A stretch of DNA of 47,072 nucleotides from Nitrospirota bacterium (lineage in GTDB: Bacteria > Nitrospirota > Nitrospiria > SBBL01 > JAADHI01), in NCBI GenBank assembly GCA_029261135.1, contig JAJDBX010000037.1, positions 1-47,072 on the forward strand. The letters are read 5' to 3'. Within the stretch, counting starts at the first letter, position 1. The number at the start of each line of letters is the position of its first letter. Position numbers and translations under genes: made by a program. Under the pieces are notes generated by a model. That model searched no databases, had not been told where the DNA came from, and saw nothing but the letters and a program-made list of their open reading frames with translations. This document shows positions 1 to 7,211 of the stretch, piece after piece.

Positions 1-75
1 GCTTTTTCCGCTCTTTTTGACCAGATCAACCGCTTCTCCTTTGAATGATGAACTGAACTTTCTGCGTGTTTTCAT
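1..75 (-). CDS. IS3-family transposase OrfA, N-terminal fragment (clipped by window)
   Basis: The minus-strand ATG is at 73-75, preceded by GAGGGAGGTAAAGG, a strong Shine-Dalgarno. The 25 visible residues (start MKTRRKFSSSFKGEAVDLVK) match the start of the helix-turn-helix OrfA of IS3/IS911-like elements, which normally run 90-110 residues and bind the terminal repeats. The gene continues beyond base 1, so intactness and the OrfB frameshift cannot be judged. Confidence 0.72.
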   Translation of the reverse strand, partial: MKTRRKFSSSFKGEAVDLVKKSGKS

Positions 76-134
76 CCTTTACCTCCCTCAGCATATTATG
101 CTAGATCGGTGTCCGTGAAAACAGGGGAAGGTCA
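1..134 (-). mobile_element. Partial IS3-family insertion sequence, left end
   Basis: Read on the minus strand, the segment begins at 134 with TGACCTTCCCCTGTTTTCAC, the style of terminal inverted repeat typical of IS3-family elements (recalled pattern). It then carries a strong ribosome binding site and an orfA start. Only the first 134 bp are inside the window, so the full element, its other end and any target duplication cannot be seen. A short dyad AGCATA-T-TATGCT at 89-101 lies just upstream of the orfA RBS. Confidence 0.7.
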
Positions 135-248
135 TTCTTTCGCCGTCATCATGTAGACTTGTTCCCTTTGATATTAGTATTGTGTGCAAAAAACACAAGA
201 CTAACTCAGAGTTTATGCTATAGATTTAACTCAGTTTGGGAGATCGGC

Positions 249-1601
249 ATGAAGCAGGTCAAAAAAGATAGGTCATTTAATCTTATCCGATGGTTCTCAT
301 TACTCAGTTTCTTTTCGATTGCTTTAATCACGGCGGCCTCCTCTGTTTTGCTTTCTCGGTTTCTCACTCAAAATATTTTAGAACGCGATGCCATCGTTTC
401 CATGGAATTTGTCCAAAGTAATCTTGAATCAGTGAAAGCAGCAGCCTATTTTGAATCGAAGCCAAAAGGGAAGCTGAAAACAATCCTCGAACGGTTTTTT
501 GAACGGATCGCGACGATGCCGGAAGTTGTCCGCACCAATGTCTACAATCGAGAGGGTTTGATCCTATGGTCAAATGACGCTCGGTTTATAGGTCATGCCT
601 TCAATCCGAATCGGCATCTTGGGATCGCCCTTACAGGAGAACTATCTATTTCTAGCGGTATTTCCGGACGCCCTGGGAAAGGGGAGCATATTTTTGATGA
701 AGAGGTTGCTTTTTTTTCTGAAGTATACATTCCGATATGGAATGATTCTCATGATGAGATCGTGGGTGCCATAGAGGTCTATAAGGCACCCCTTACGCTT
801 TTTCACGCCATAGAGCGTGGAAACCGTTTGATCTGGATAAGTGAGGTACTAGGAGGAGTTTTTCTCTTTGCTTCCCTTTTTTGGATAGTCCGTCGTGCTG
901 CATTGCTCATCCAAGACCAACAGGCTCGACTCGTGGGTGCGGAAACGATGGCCACGATTGGCGAGATGTCTTCTGTGGTTGCCCACGGCATCCGGAATCC
1001 ACTCGCGTCAATACGATCCTCTGCGGAAATGGCCTTAGACGAAAACCAGCTGATCACTTTTAAGCGTTCCGCCTCAGATATTATTGGCCAAGCAGACAGA
1101 CTTGAGGACTGGATTCGGGAGCTTCTGACCTACTCGCGGCCGACTCAAAATAAATTGACACTTGCAAAAATTGATGAAATGATTCGCGCGGCACTTACTT
1201 CACTCAACCATGAGATCGAAAAATATGAAATTCAAGTAGCCTTAGATCTTGAAGCTACCCCTAGAATGTATGTCGATGAACCTCTCTTAACGCATGCCTT
1301 GATCAATCTTATGAGCAACGCCATTGATGCAATGCCAAACGGAGGGTTTTTAAATATTCAGAATCGGAGGATTAAAAAATCAAGTCAGATGGAAATTACA
1401 ATTAAAGATACGGGTTCAGGGATCGCAGCAGATAAAATGGACAAAGTGTTGAAACCTTTTTTTACCATAAAACCGAAAGGACTCGGCGTTGGGCTTTCAT
1501 TGACCCAACGGATTGTAGAGCGGCATAGGGGAACGATGCACCTTTCCAGCCAAGAAGGAAAAGGGACCACTGTGACGCTTCAGATTCCGATTTCGAGATA
1601 A
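249..1601 (+). CDS. Membrane sensor histidine kinase
   Basis: A 450-residue two-component kinase. Two membrane segments are visible at about residues 15-38 and 192-212. They enclose a ~150-residue extracytoplasmic sensor with no family I can name. The catalytic core has an H-box with phospho-accepting His246 (AHGIRNPLAS), an N-box at Asn357 (NLMSNAID), a G1 box DTGSGIA from Asp387 and a G2 box GLGVGL near 411. The start at 249 is chosen because GGGAGA lies 5 bases upstream and the protein then opens directly with a charged stretch and TM1; an in-frame upstream start at 159 has no such support. It lies 4 bases before an NtrC-type regulator, so the two are very likely a cognate pair. The signal is unknown. 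Confidence 0.93.
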   Translation: MKQVKKDRSFNLIRWFSLLSFFSIALITAASSVLLSRFLTQNILERDAIVSMEFVQSNLESVKAAAYFESKPKGKLKTILERFFERIATMPEVVRTNVYNREGLILWSNDARFIGHAFNPNRHLGIALTGELSISSGISGRPGKGEHIFDEEVAFFSEVYIPIWNDSHDEIVGAIEVYKAPLTLFHAIERGNRLIWISEVLGGVFLFASLFWIVRRAALLIQDQQARLVGAETMATIGEMSSVVAHGIRNPLASIRSSAEMALDENQLITFKRSASDIIGQADRLEDWIRELLTYSRPTQNKLTLAKIDEMIRAALTSLNHEIEKYEIQVALDLEATPRMYVDEPLLTHALINLMSNAIDAMPNGGFLNIQNRRIKKSSQMEITIKDTGSGIAADKMDKVLKPFFTIKPKGLGVGLSLTQRIVERHRGTMHLSSQEGKGTTVTLQIPISR

Positions 1602-1605
1602 TAAT

Positions 1606-3018
1606 ATGTCGCATGGTATTTTAGTAATAGAAGACGAAGAGATGCTTGCCAACAACATCAAGCAATATCTGGAGCGTCATGATTATGAAGTCCGCATTGC
1701 CTCAAGCGCTGAAGAAGGAATGGTTCAATTTGATGTTTCTAAACCGGATGCCATTCTCTTAGATCTGAGACTCCCACAAATGGACGGGTTGGAAACGCTC
1801 TCCAAAATGCTCAAAATTGACCCTCAAGCCAAGATCATTCTCATTACGGGACATGGAAATGTGGAGACTGCAGTAGATGCCATGAAAGCGGGGGCCTATG
1901 ACTTTTTAAGCAAACCCCTGGTATTGGCCAAACTTAAAATATTGCTTGATAAGGCCGTGGGACAAACCCGGATGGAAAGAACCCTTTCGTATTATCGGGA
2001 GAAAGCAGTCGGGGTGACATCTCCATCTACTTTTATTGGTGAATCGCCCCCGATGCGGGTTTTAAAAGATCAGATTTCACAAGTCGTGCAATCCGATTTT
2101 TTGTTAGATAATGTCGATCCTCCGGCCGTCCTTGTTACAGGGGAGACGGGTAGCGGGAAAGAATTGGTTGCACAAGCGCTGCATTACACCGGCCCAAGAA
2201 AAGAGGAGCCCTTTGTTGAAATAAATTGTGCGGCTATTCCAAGCAACCTCTTGGAAGCTGAACTTTTTGGCTACGAACGTGGTGCCTTTACAGATGCCAA
2301 AACAAAAAAAATTGGACTGTTTGAAGCCGCGAATAAAGGCACGCTGTTCCTCGATGAAATCGGAGATATGGAAATTTCCTTGCAGTCAAAGTTGCTAAAA
2401 GTATTAGAAGACAAGATGATCAAGCGATTGGGTAGTATTCGAGAACATCACATCAGCGCCCGGATTATTGCCGCGACCAATCAATCACTCGAAGATCAGG
2501 TTCGTGAAGGACAATTTCGTGCCGATCTTTTTTTTAGGCTGAGGATTATTCATCTGAGCCTGCCGCCCCTTCGAAAGCGTGGGGAAGACATTCTTCTGCT
2601 CGTACGCCATTTCCTGGATATACTCAGCAAGCGTTATCGGAAAAAGGACATATCTTTCAGTCCCGAAGCCGAAAACCTTCTCTTAGCCTATTCCTGGCCC
2701 GGAAATGTCAGGGAACTCAAGAATATGATTGAACAAACAGTGATTCTTTCTAAAGAAAATGTGATTGAGGCAGCGCAATTGAGTTTAAATCCAAGCCTTG
2801 AGAGCTTGAATCCAGAAAAATCCATCTTCCCCGATCGCTTGTTTCAGGAATCCCTTCCACCGGAAGGGATTTCTCTTAAAGAGGTTGAGCGAAACCTTGT
2901 ATTAAAGGCGCTTCATCAGACCTCATGGAACATCACCCGCTCTGCAAAACTCCTTGGCCTTTCGCGAGATACCTTGCGTTACCGATTAGCAAAATACAAA
3001 ATCAGCCACCCTGATTGA
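1606..3018 (+). CDS. NtrC-family sigma-54-dependent response regulator
   Basis: A 470-residue three-domain activator. The receiver domain is residues 1-120 with phospho-acceptor Asp53 (LLDLRLP) and acidic pocket EDEE. The AAA+ sigma-54 interaction domain has Walker A GETGSGKE (179-186) and Walker B DEIGD (250-254). A Fis-type helix-turn-helix covers about residues 430-466. Family members form ATP-driven rings that contact sigma-54 RNA polymerase from distant upstream sites. The sigma-54 contact loop reads GAFTDA (226-231) rather than the textbook GAFTGA; such variants occur in functional relatives. It is probably phosphorylated by the kinase encoded 4 bases upstream. Its likely target is the sigma-54 promoter at 3768-3783, with the tandem palindromes at 3559-3596 as candidate binding sites. 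Confidence 0.94.
   Translation: MSHGILVIEDEEMLANNIKQYLERHDYEVRIASSAEEGMVQFDVSKPDAILLDLRLPQMDGLETLSKMLKIDPQAKIILITGHGNVETAVDAMKAGAYDFLSKPLVLAKLKILLDKAVGQTRMERTLSYYREKAVGVTSPSTFIGESPPMRVLKDQISQVVQSDFLLDNVDPPAVLVTGETGSGKELVAQALHYTGPRKEEPFVEINCAAIPSNLLEAELFGYERGAFTDAKTKKIGLFEAANKGTLFLDEIGDMEISLQSKLLKVLEDKMIKRLGSIREHHISARIIAATNQSLEDQVREGQFRADLFFRLRIIHLSLPPLRKRGEDILLLVRHFLDILSKRYRKKDISFSPEAENLLLAYSWPGNVRELKNMIEQTVILSKENVIEAAQLSLNPSLESLNPEKSIFPDRLFQESLPPEGISLKEVERNLVLKALHQTSWNITRSAKLLGLSRDTLRYRLAKYKISHPD
2849..2871. repeat. Intragenic perfect hairpin, 10-bp arms, 3-nt loop
   Basis: AATCCCTTCC at 2849-2858 is followed by ACC and its exact reverse complement at 2862-2871, inside the linker between the AAA+ and HTH domains of the NtrC-type gene. 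It is one of several perfect dyads found inside coding sequence in this window. Confidence 0.8.
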
Positions 3019-3089
3019 TCCCATGAAGCTTGTCTCGATTTTTTCTCTGTATATTAACGTGGCATATTATTTGCTGTATTCAGGCTTTT

Positions 3090-3530
3090 ATGGATTGTAA
3101 TAATAGTAAACTGACTTCATCGAACCAGCGGGTCTTAATTATTGAAGACGAAGAGATTCTCAAAAAAGCCATCGCCTTGAGTCTACAAAAAGTAGGCTAT
3201 AAAACGATGGAGGCCTCAAACGGGAAAGAAGCCAGAGAGATTCTAAAAACCAGTTCAGTGGAAATTATTCTTCTGGACATTGGGTTACCGGACTGTAACG
3301 GCCTTGACCTGTTAGAGGATATTCTAGAATTTTCTCCAGAGGTTGCTATAATTGTTATGACCGCGCAGGACACCGTGGAGAATATGGATCGGACGAAACA
3401 ACTAGGTGCTTCAGCTATTTTCATAAAACCCGTCATCTTGAAACAATTAAAGGAAACGATCCATGCGGTTGAGAAAAACCAAGTGCAGCGGCATGACAAT
3501 TCTCCTCAGTCTATACTGGGGCTAACCTAA
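3090..3530 (+). CDS. Stand-alone response-regulator receiver protein
   Basis: About 146 residues consisting of one CheY-like receiver domain with no output domain. The acidic pair (IIEDEE), the phospho-acceptor Asp in EIILLDIGLP, the Thr of VMTAQD and the Lys of FIKPV are all present. A ~15-residue polar tail follows. The ATG at 3090 is preferred because the domain starts shortly after it; a TTG at 3030 would add a hydrophobic, cysteine-containing leader with no domain match. The Shine-Dalgarno is weak for both. It follows the NtrC-type gene by about 70 bases and is probably part of the same phosphorelay, as a phosphate sink or a relay to an unlinked partner (inference). Confidence 0.85.
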   Translation: MDCNNSKLTSSNQRVLIIEDEEILKKAIALSLQKVGYKTMEASNGKEAREILKTSSVEIILLDIGLPDCNGLDLLEDILEFSPEVAIIVMTAQDTVENMDRTKQLGASAIFIKPVILKQLKETIHAVEKNQVQRHDNSPQSILGLT

Positions 3531-3558
3531 TAGACTAAGACCAATCTAAAACCATTCA

Positions 3559-3596
3559 TTTTGGGGGATATCCCCCGTTTTGGGGGATATCCCCCG
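3559..3596. promoter_or_regulatory. Tandem 19-bp palindromic units, candidate NtrC-type enhancer
   Basis: The unit TTTTGGGGGATATCCCCCG occurs twice without a gap (3559-3577 and 3578-3596). Each contains the perfect 14-bp dyad GGGGGATATCCCCC (3563-3576 and 3582-3595). The 19-bp spacing is near two helical turns. The sites lie roughly 190-220 bp upstream of the -12 element of the sigma-54 promoter, a usual distance for bacterial enhancer-binding protein sites, and the regulator gene is adjacent. The repeat and distances are read directly; the binding role is inferred. Confidence 0.7.
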
Positions 3597-3767
3597 CGTC
3601 AAATCCCCCACTGTGACCTAGATCCAATTGAAGTGACATGAAGATATCAATAATTCTTCCGCTCTAAATTGCGGTCGAACAAGTATATTTTAATAAAACA
3701 TTTCGTTTTTACCAGTCCAGATAAGGGAACGCACCCTAAAGCTAAACCAATCAGTACTGAAGCAAAA

Positions 3768-3783
3768 TGGCACAAGACTTGCG
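3768..3783 (+). promoter_or_regulatory. Sigma-54 (-24/-12) promoter
   Basis: TGGCACAAGACTTGCG matches the sigma-54 consensus TGGCAC-N5-TTGC(A/T) at every invariant position: GG at -24, GC at -12, five-base spacer. Transcription would start near 3794. This is the only such match I noticed in the window. It lies just downstream of a sigma-54 activator gene. An in-frame ATG at 3767 overlaps the promoter and therefore cannot be the start of the DUF6502-like protein made from this transcript. Confidence 0.82.
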
Positions 3784-3986
3784 AAACTCTAAATCAAAAC
3801 AAAACGAGATGGATAAATTGAACACAGCATTGATCTTTATATCGAATCACCCATTTCTGAGTAGAAAAGCTCCACAGGAAAGTCATACTTTTTTAAAAAT
3901 TTTACCAGGGATTTCTCTTTTTATTCTTATTTCACGGATAAAATATCCCAAAATATTCCAAAAAAAAGAATTAATAGGAGTAATAC

Positions 3987-4028
3987 TTGATCATTTCTTG
4001 TTGCATTTCATCATGTTTGGGATTATAA
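3987..4028 (+). CDS. Possible 13-residue leader peptide
   Basis: A TTG start six bases after AGGAG (3977-3981) opens a 13-codon ORF, MIISCCISSCLGL, with stop TAA at 4026-4028 inside the 28-bp palindrome. It is the only good Shine-Dalgarno in the leader; the downstream ATG at 4037 has none. Translation of the leader could open the hairpin that covers the next start codon. This is speculative, because a TTG mini-ORF can occur by chance. Confidence 0.3.
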   Translation: MIISCCISSCLGL

Positions 4029-4039
4029 TCCCAAACATG
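4012..4039. promoter_or_regulatory. 28-bp perfect palindrome covering the DUF6502 start codon
   Basis: CATGTTTGGGATTA (4012-4025) is followed immediately by its exact reverse complement (4026-4039). The last three bases are the ATG of the DUF6502-like gene. As DNA it could be an operator for a dimeric regulator; as RNA it would pair the start codon. Which applies cannot be told from sequence. Confidence 0.75.
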
Positions 4040-4861
4040 AAAACAAAAACACATGAAATATTATACGTAGCCGTACTAAAACTACTTCATCCACTGGTTC
4101 GCATCCTGCTCCGAAATAGTGTTCCTTTTAGGACATTTGCTGATTTAGCAAAACGCGTGTACGTCGATGTCGCCAAAGAAGAATTCAGTATTGTCGGTAA
4201 AAAACAAACGGATTCCAGGGTTTCTGTCATCACCGGACTCACTCGCAAAGAGGTTCGCCGTGTAAAGACCCTTCCAGAACCCTATGATGGATCTGTCACA
4301 GAGCGATACCACCGTGCCGCCCGTGTCATTAGCGGATGGGTGCGGGATCCTGAATTTTTAAATATATCCGGCCAGCCAGCCGATCTACCCATCGAAGGCG
4401 AAGGAGCGACTTTTAGTGAATTAGTCAAAACGTTCAGCGGCGACATGCCAGCGCGTGCGGTCTTAGATGAACTCTTACGCGTCAGTTGTGTCTCACGTTT
4501 AGAAAATGGACATATTCATCTCAAGACGCGAGCCTATATTCAAGGAACAGCAGAAAGTGAAAAACTTGATATTCTTGGAACCGATGTACGGGATCTCATC
4601 GCTACAATCGATCACAATCTTACACCTCAAAGCACCCGGTTTTTCCAGCGGAAGGTGGAATACGACAACCTTCCGGAAGAATTTATGAAAAAACTCCGGG
4701 CCTTGAGCGGCGAGCAGGGACAATATCTGTTGGAAGGACTGGATCGATGGTTAGCGAAACATGACCGAGACACCAATCCCGCCGTTGAAGGGAAAGGCCG
4801 GAAACGGGCAGGGATAGGCATTTATTACTTTGAGGAAGACCTAGGGGGCGTTCTCAATTAG
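4037..4861 (+). CDS. DUF6502-like protein, C-terminus replaced by IS sequence
   Basis: A 274-residue soluble protein resembling the DUF6502 family, recalled as a frequent neighbour of DUF5666 proteins; molecular function is unknown. The N-terminal ~70 residues (LRNSVPFRTFADLAKRVYVD, then SRVSVITGLTRKEVRRV) look like a helix-turn-helix module, suggesting DNA binding. The start at 4037 is chosen because the family-like sequence begins right after it and the upstream frame is non-conserved and crosses the sigma-54 promoter; 4013 is an alternative ATG. The last residues (GGVLN) are encoded by the inserted IS. Without the IS the reading frame would continue as L-E-K-G-Q-K and stop at TAA 5693-5695, overlapping the next gene's ATG. 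The core probably still functions. Confidence 0.78.
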   Translation: MKTKTHEILYVAVLKLLHPLVRILLRNSVPFRTFADLAKRVYVDVAKEEFSIVGKKQTDSRVSVITGLTRKEVRRVKTLPEPYDGSVTERYHRAARVISGWVRDPEFLNISGQPADLPIEGEGATFSELVKTFSGDMPARAVLDELLRVSCVSRLENGHIHLKTRAYIQGTAESEKLDILGTDVRDLIATIDHNLTPQSTRFFQRKVEYDNLPEEFMKKLRALSGEQGQYLLEGLDRWLAKHDRDTNPAVEGKGRKRAGIGIYYFEEDLGGVLN

Positions 4862-5674
4862 CGAATATTCTTTAAAAGAGTGTAAGATAGCAACCTTTTG
4901 AGGGATATAAATGAAACGGACTGTATTGCGTGATGATCAGTGGGAACGTTTGAAATATCTACTACCGGGCAAATCAACAGACTGTGGCGTTACAGCGGCA
5001 GATAACCGCCTGTTCATAGAGGCCGTATTATGGATTGCCCGAACAGGTGCTCCGTGGCGGGATTTACCGAAGGATTTCGGACATTGGCATCAAGTCTATG
5101 TACGCTTTGACCGATGGTCTAAAAAGGGAGTGTGGAACCGGGTATTTGAAGTGCTTTCCAGCGATCGGGATCTGGAATACTTGATGGTTGATGGAAGTAT
5201 CGTCCGGGTCCATCAACATGGTGCCCCCAAAAAAAACGCAGGAATCAGAAGCCGTTGGCAAATCACGAGGTGGTTTGAGTACAAAAATTCACGCGGCGGT
5301 GGATGCCTTGGGTAATCCACTGCGCCTGTTGCTAACCGCAGGACAGGCCTCGGAATACGGACAATCCGAGGCATTAATCAAAGGCTTTTTAGCCGACTAC
5401 GTGTTAGCGGATAAAGGATACGATTCCGATCAATTCGTTGCAACGGTGGAAGCAACAAAAGCTGTGCCTGTCATTCCAGCGAGGAAGAACAGGCGGCAGC
5501 CAAGAGATTATGACAAGGAATTGTATAAGGAACGTAATTTAGTGGAAAGATTTTTTCAGAAGATAAAAGATTTCCGCCGCATTGCGACACGATATGAACG
5601 CTTGGCGAGAAACTATCAGGCTATGTTGAGTTTAGTGGCCTCTGTGATTTGGCTGGCTTAATTGAGAACGCCCC
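4845..5674 (+). mobile_element. IS5-family (IS427-group-like) insertion sequence, 830 bp
   Basis: Perfect 16-bp terminal inverted repeats bound it: GGGGCGTTCTCAATTA at 4845-4860 and its reverse complement at 5659-5674. CTAG flanks both sides (4841-4844 and 5675-5678), a 4-bp target duplication of the kind used by IS427-group elements. Size, ends, target and a two-frame DDE transposase agree with that group. The perfect ends and duplication suggest recent insertion. It separates the DUF6502-like gene from the DUF5666-like gene; both ends lie only a few bases from the junction. Confidence 0.92.
4911..5661 (+). CDS. IS5-family DDE transposase made by frameshift (two ORFs)
   Basis: The first frame (4911-5315) starts MKRTVLRDDQWERL and carries the first catalytic Asp (LMVDGS). 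The second frame, used to 5661, carries the second Asp (VLADKGYDSD) and the Glu (NLVERFFQKIKDFRR). The frames join at a run of eight A's (5229-5236), where a net +1 shift, or transcript slippage losing one A, changes APKKN to APKKTQES and gives about 249 residues, the normal length for the group. The stop TAA lies inside the right inverted repeat. The arrangement fits the productive frameshifting of this IS group, although a disabling mutation cannot be excluded. Confidence 0.85.
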
Positions 5675-5694
5675 CTAGAGAAAGGACAAAAATA

Positions 5695-7140
5695 ATGAAC
5701 TATTTTATCAAAACAATACTACCCATCGCACTGGTTGCCCTTTTATCCGTTTCTTGTGGAAGCAGTGGCAACAGTGGATCCACAGCTTCCGGTGGCATTG
5801 GTGGAACTGGGATCAGTCAGGGCACCATTACAGAGTTTGGCAGCGTGTGGGTCAACGGGGTGAAATTTAACACCGACAACGCCACTTTTACAGTGGATGA
5901 TAACTCCGGGACGCAAAATGACCTCGCCATCGGCATGGTCATCAATGTCGGAGTCAAAGCCGACGGCACAACAGCAGACACGATTGAATTTGAGGCCGAA
6001 GTCGAAGGCCCGATAGCAGGCACACCGGATGTGAATAACAACACACTTACCGTTCTCGGTCGCACCGTCATTGTGGATGATAACACCAAGATCGAACGGC
6101 GCAATCCGGATGAGACGATCACGACTGGCATCGCTTTCAGCACCCTGGAAACCAACGACATGCTTGAAGTCAGTGGCCTGGTCTTCACAGACGGCAGCAT
6201 TCAAGCCACCCATATCAGAGAACGTGCTGACACCACATTCGGTGCGGGAACGGAAGTAGAACTCAAAGGAAAGATTACTTCCTTGAATGAGAGTGCCAAG
6301 ACTTTCAACATCGGCACACAGCAGATTAATTACAGTGCCGTCACACCCGGATTTACTTTGGCAAACAATCTTTTGGTGGAGGTTAAGGGTCTTTTGGATG
6401 GTACGACTTTAAATGCCAGCGAAATTCAACAAGAAGATGCCTTCGGCCCGGGGAACAACCTCAAGGTCGAAATCGAAGGCTTGGTGACGACATTCACTAG
6501 CAGTGCCAGTTTTTCGGTCAATGGGCAAGCCGTTACGACCGACAGCACGACCGTTTTTGAAGATGGCGCAGCGGATGACATCGCGGCCAATGTCCGACTT
6601 GAAGTGGAAGGCACCATCACCGGGGGTGTACTTGTGGCGAAGAAAGTACAGTTCCGTGGGAACCGGATCAAAATCGAAGCAAATGTCGATGCGGGAAGCA
6701 TCACGACATCCCCCAATACAGTCACCCTGTTAGGGATTCCTGTCCGCATCAACACCGCAACTGAAATGGATGATAAATCATCCATTAAGGAGCCCAACCT
6801 CACGTTTTCAGACATCCAGGTGGGCCAGCGGCTTGAGATCCGAGGTTATTTGACGGGCACAGGTTCAAACCGCGTGGTTGTCGCGACTCGGGTTGATCGG
6901 GAAGACGACAGATCAGATGTGCTTCTTCAGGCTCCGGTCGATTTGCTTGCCAACCCCGATCTCACGCTACTGGGTGTGACGGTTAACACGAGCAGCACAC
7001 TGATCTTCAAGGATCGGAACGACAATACGCTATCGGCAGACACCTTTTTTAATCAGGCCAAAGCAGGCGACTTGGTCAAAGCAAAAGGGACACTTTCGGG
7101 AGCAAATATTATCGCCGAAGAGGTGGAATTCGAAGGATAA
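5695..7140 (+). CDS. DUF5666-type repeat lipoprotein
   Basis: A 481-residue exported protein. The signal peptide is about residues 1-20, followed by Cys21 (SVSC-GSSGNSG), consistent with lipidation and a Gly/Ser tether. The body is a run of five or six ~70-residue DUF5666-like beta repeats with recurring VxVNG, VEVEG and GTLxG patterns. Function in the family is unknown; a cell-envelope role is likely. The start at 5695 has AAAGGA 8 bases upstream and follows family-like N-terminal sequence; an upstream TTG at 5662 lies in the IS end. Before the IS insertion this ATG overlapped the DUF6502 stop as TAATG, so the genes were translationally coupled. Confidence 0.82.
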   Translation: MNYFIKTILPIALVALLSVSCGSSGNSGSTASGGIGGTGISQGTITEFGSVWVNGVKFNTDNATFTVDDNSGTQNDLAIGMVINVGVKADGTTADTIEFEAEVEGPIAGTPDVNNNTLTVLGRTVIVDDNTKIERRNPDETITTGIAFSTLETNDMLEVSGLVFTDGSIQATHIRERADTTFGAGTEVELKGKITSLNESAKTFNIGTQQINYSAVTPGFTLANNLLVEVKGLLDGTTLNASEIQQEDAFGPGNNLKVEIEGLVTTFTSSASFSVNGQAVTTDSTTVFEDGAADDIAANVRLEVEGTITGGVLVAKKVQFRGNRIKIEANVDAGSITTSPNTVTLLGIPVRINTATEMDDKSSIKEPNLTFSDIQVGQRLEIRGYLTGTGSNRVVVATRVDREDDRSDVLLQAPVDLLANPDLTLLGVTVNTSSTLIFKDRNDNTLSADTFFNQAKAGDLVKAKGTLSGANIIAEEVEFEG

Positions 7141-7146
7141 ACAAAG

Positions 7147-7179
7147 GGATTTGGTCGGCCATAAAGGCCGACCAAATCC
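7147..7179 (+). terminator. Strong 14-bp hairpin after the lipoprotein gene
   Basis: GGATTTGGTCGGCC (7147-7160), loop ATAAA, and the exact complement (7166-7179). The sequence that follows (TAATTATTA) is not a real U-run, so it may be a weak terminator, an attenuator or an mRNA-stability hairpin. Only about 30 bases separate it from the next start codon, leaving little room for a separate promoter. Confidence 0.6.
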
Positions 7180-7211
7180 TAATTATTACCGACGATATTA
7201 TGGAGAAAACA

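Larger units (their letters stand above)
3531..4036. other. 506-bp intergenic control region
   Basis: This stretch between the lone receiver gene and the DUF6502-like gene holds two tandem palindromic units (3559-3596), a further AATCCCCC half-like match at 3602-3609, a sigma-54-type promoter (3768-3783), an AT-rich ~240-nt presumed leader, a possible short leader ORF (3987-4028) and most of a 28-bp palindrome. No convincing long protein is encoded. The reading frame that runs through it from 3767 begins on the promoter itself. Confidence 0.8.

Noticed and set aside
3767-4036. N-terminal extension of the DUF6502-like protein from ATG 3767
   Set aside because: The ATG lies on the -24 element of a sigma-54 promoter, the extension is AT-rich and has no family resemblance, and the DUF-like sequence begins at 4037.
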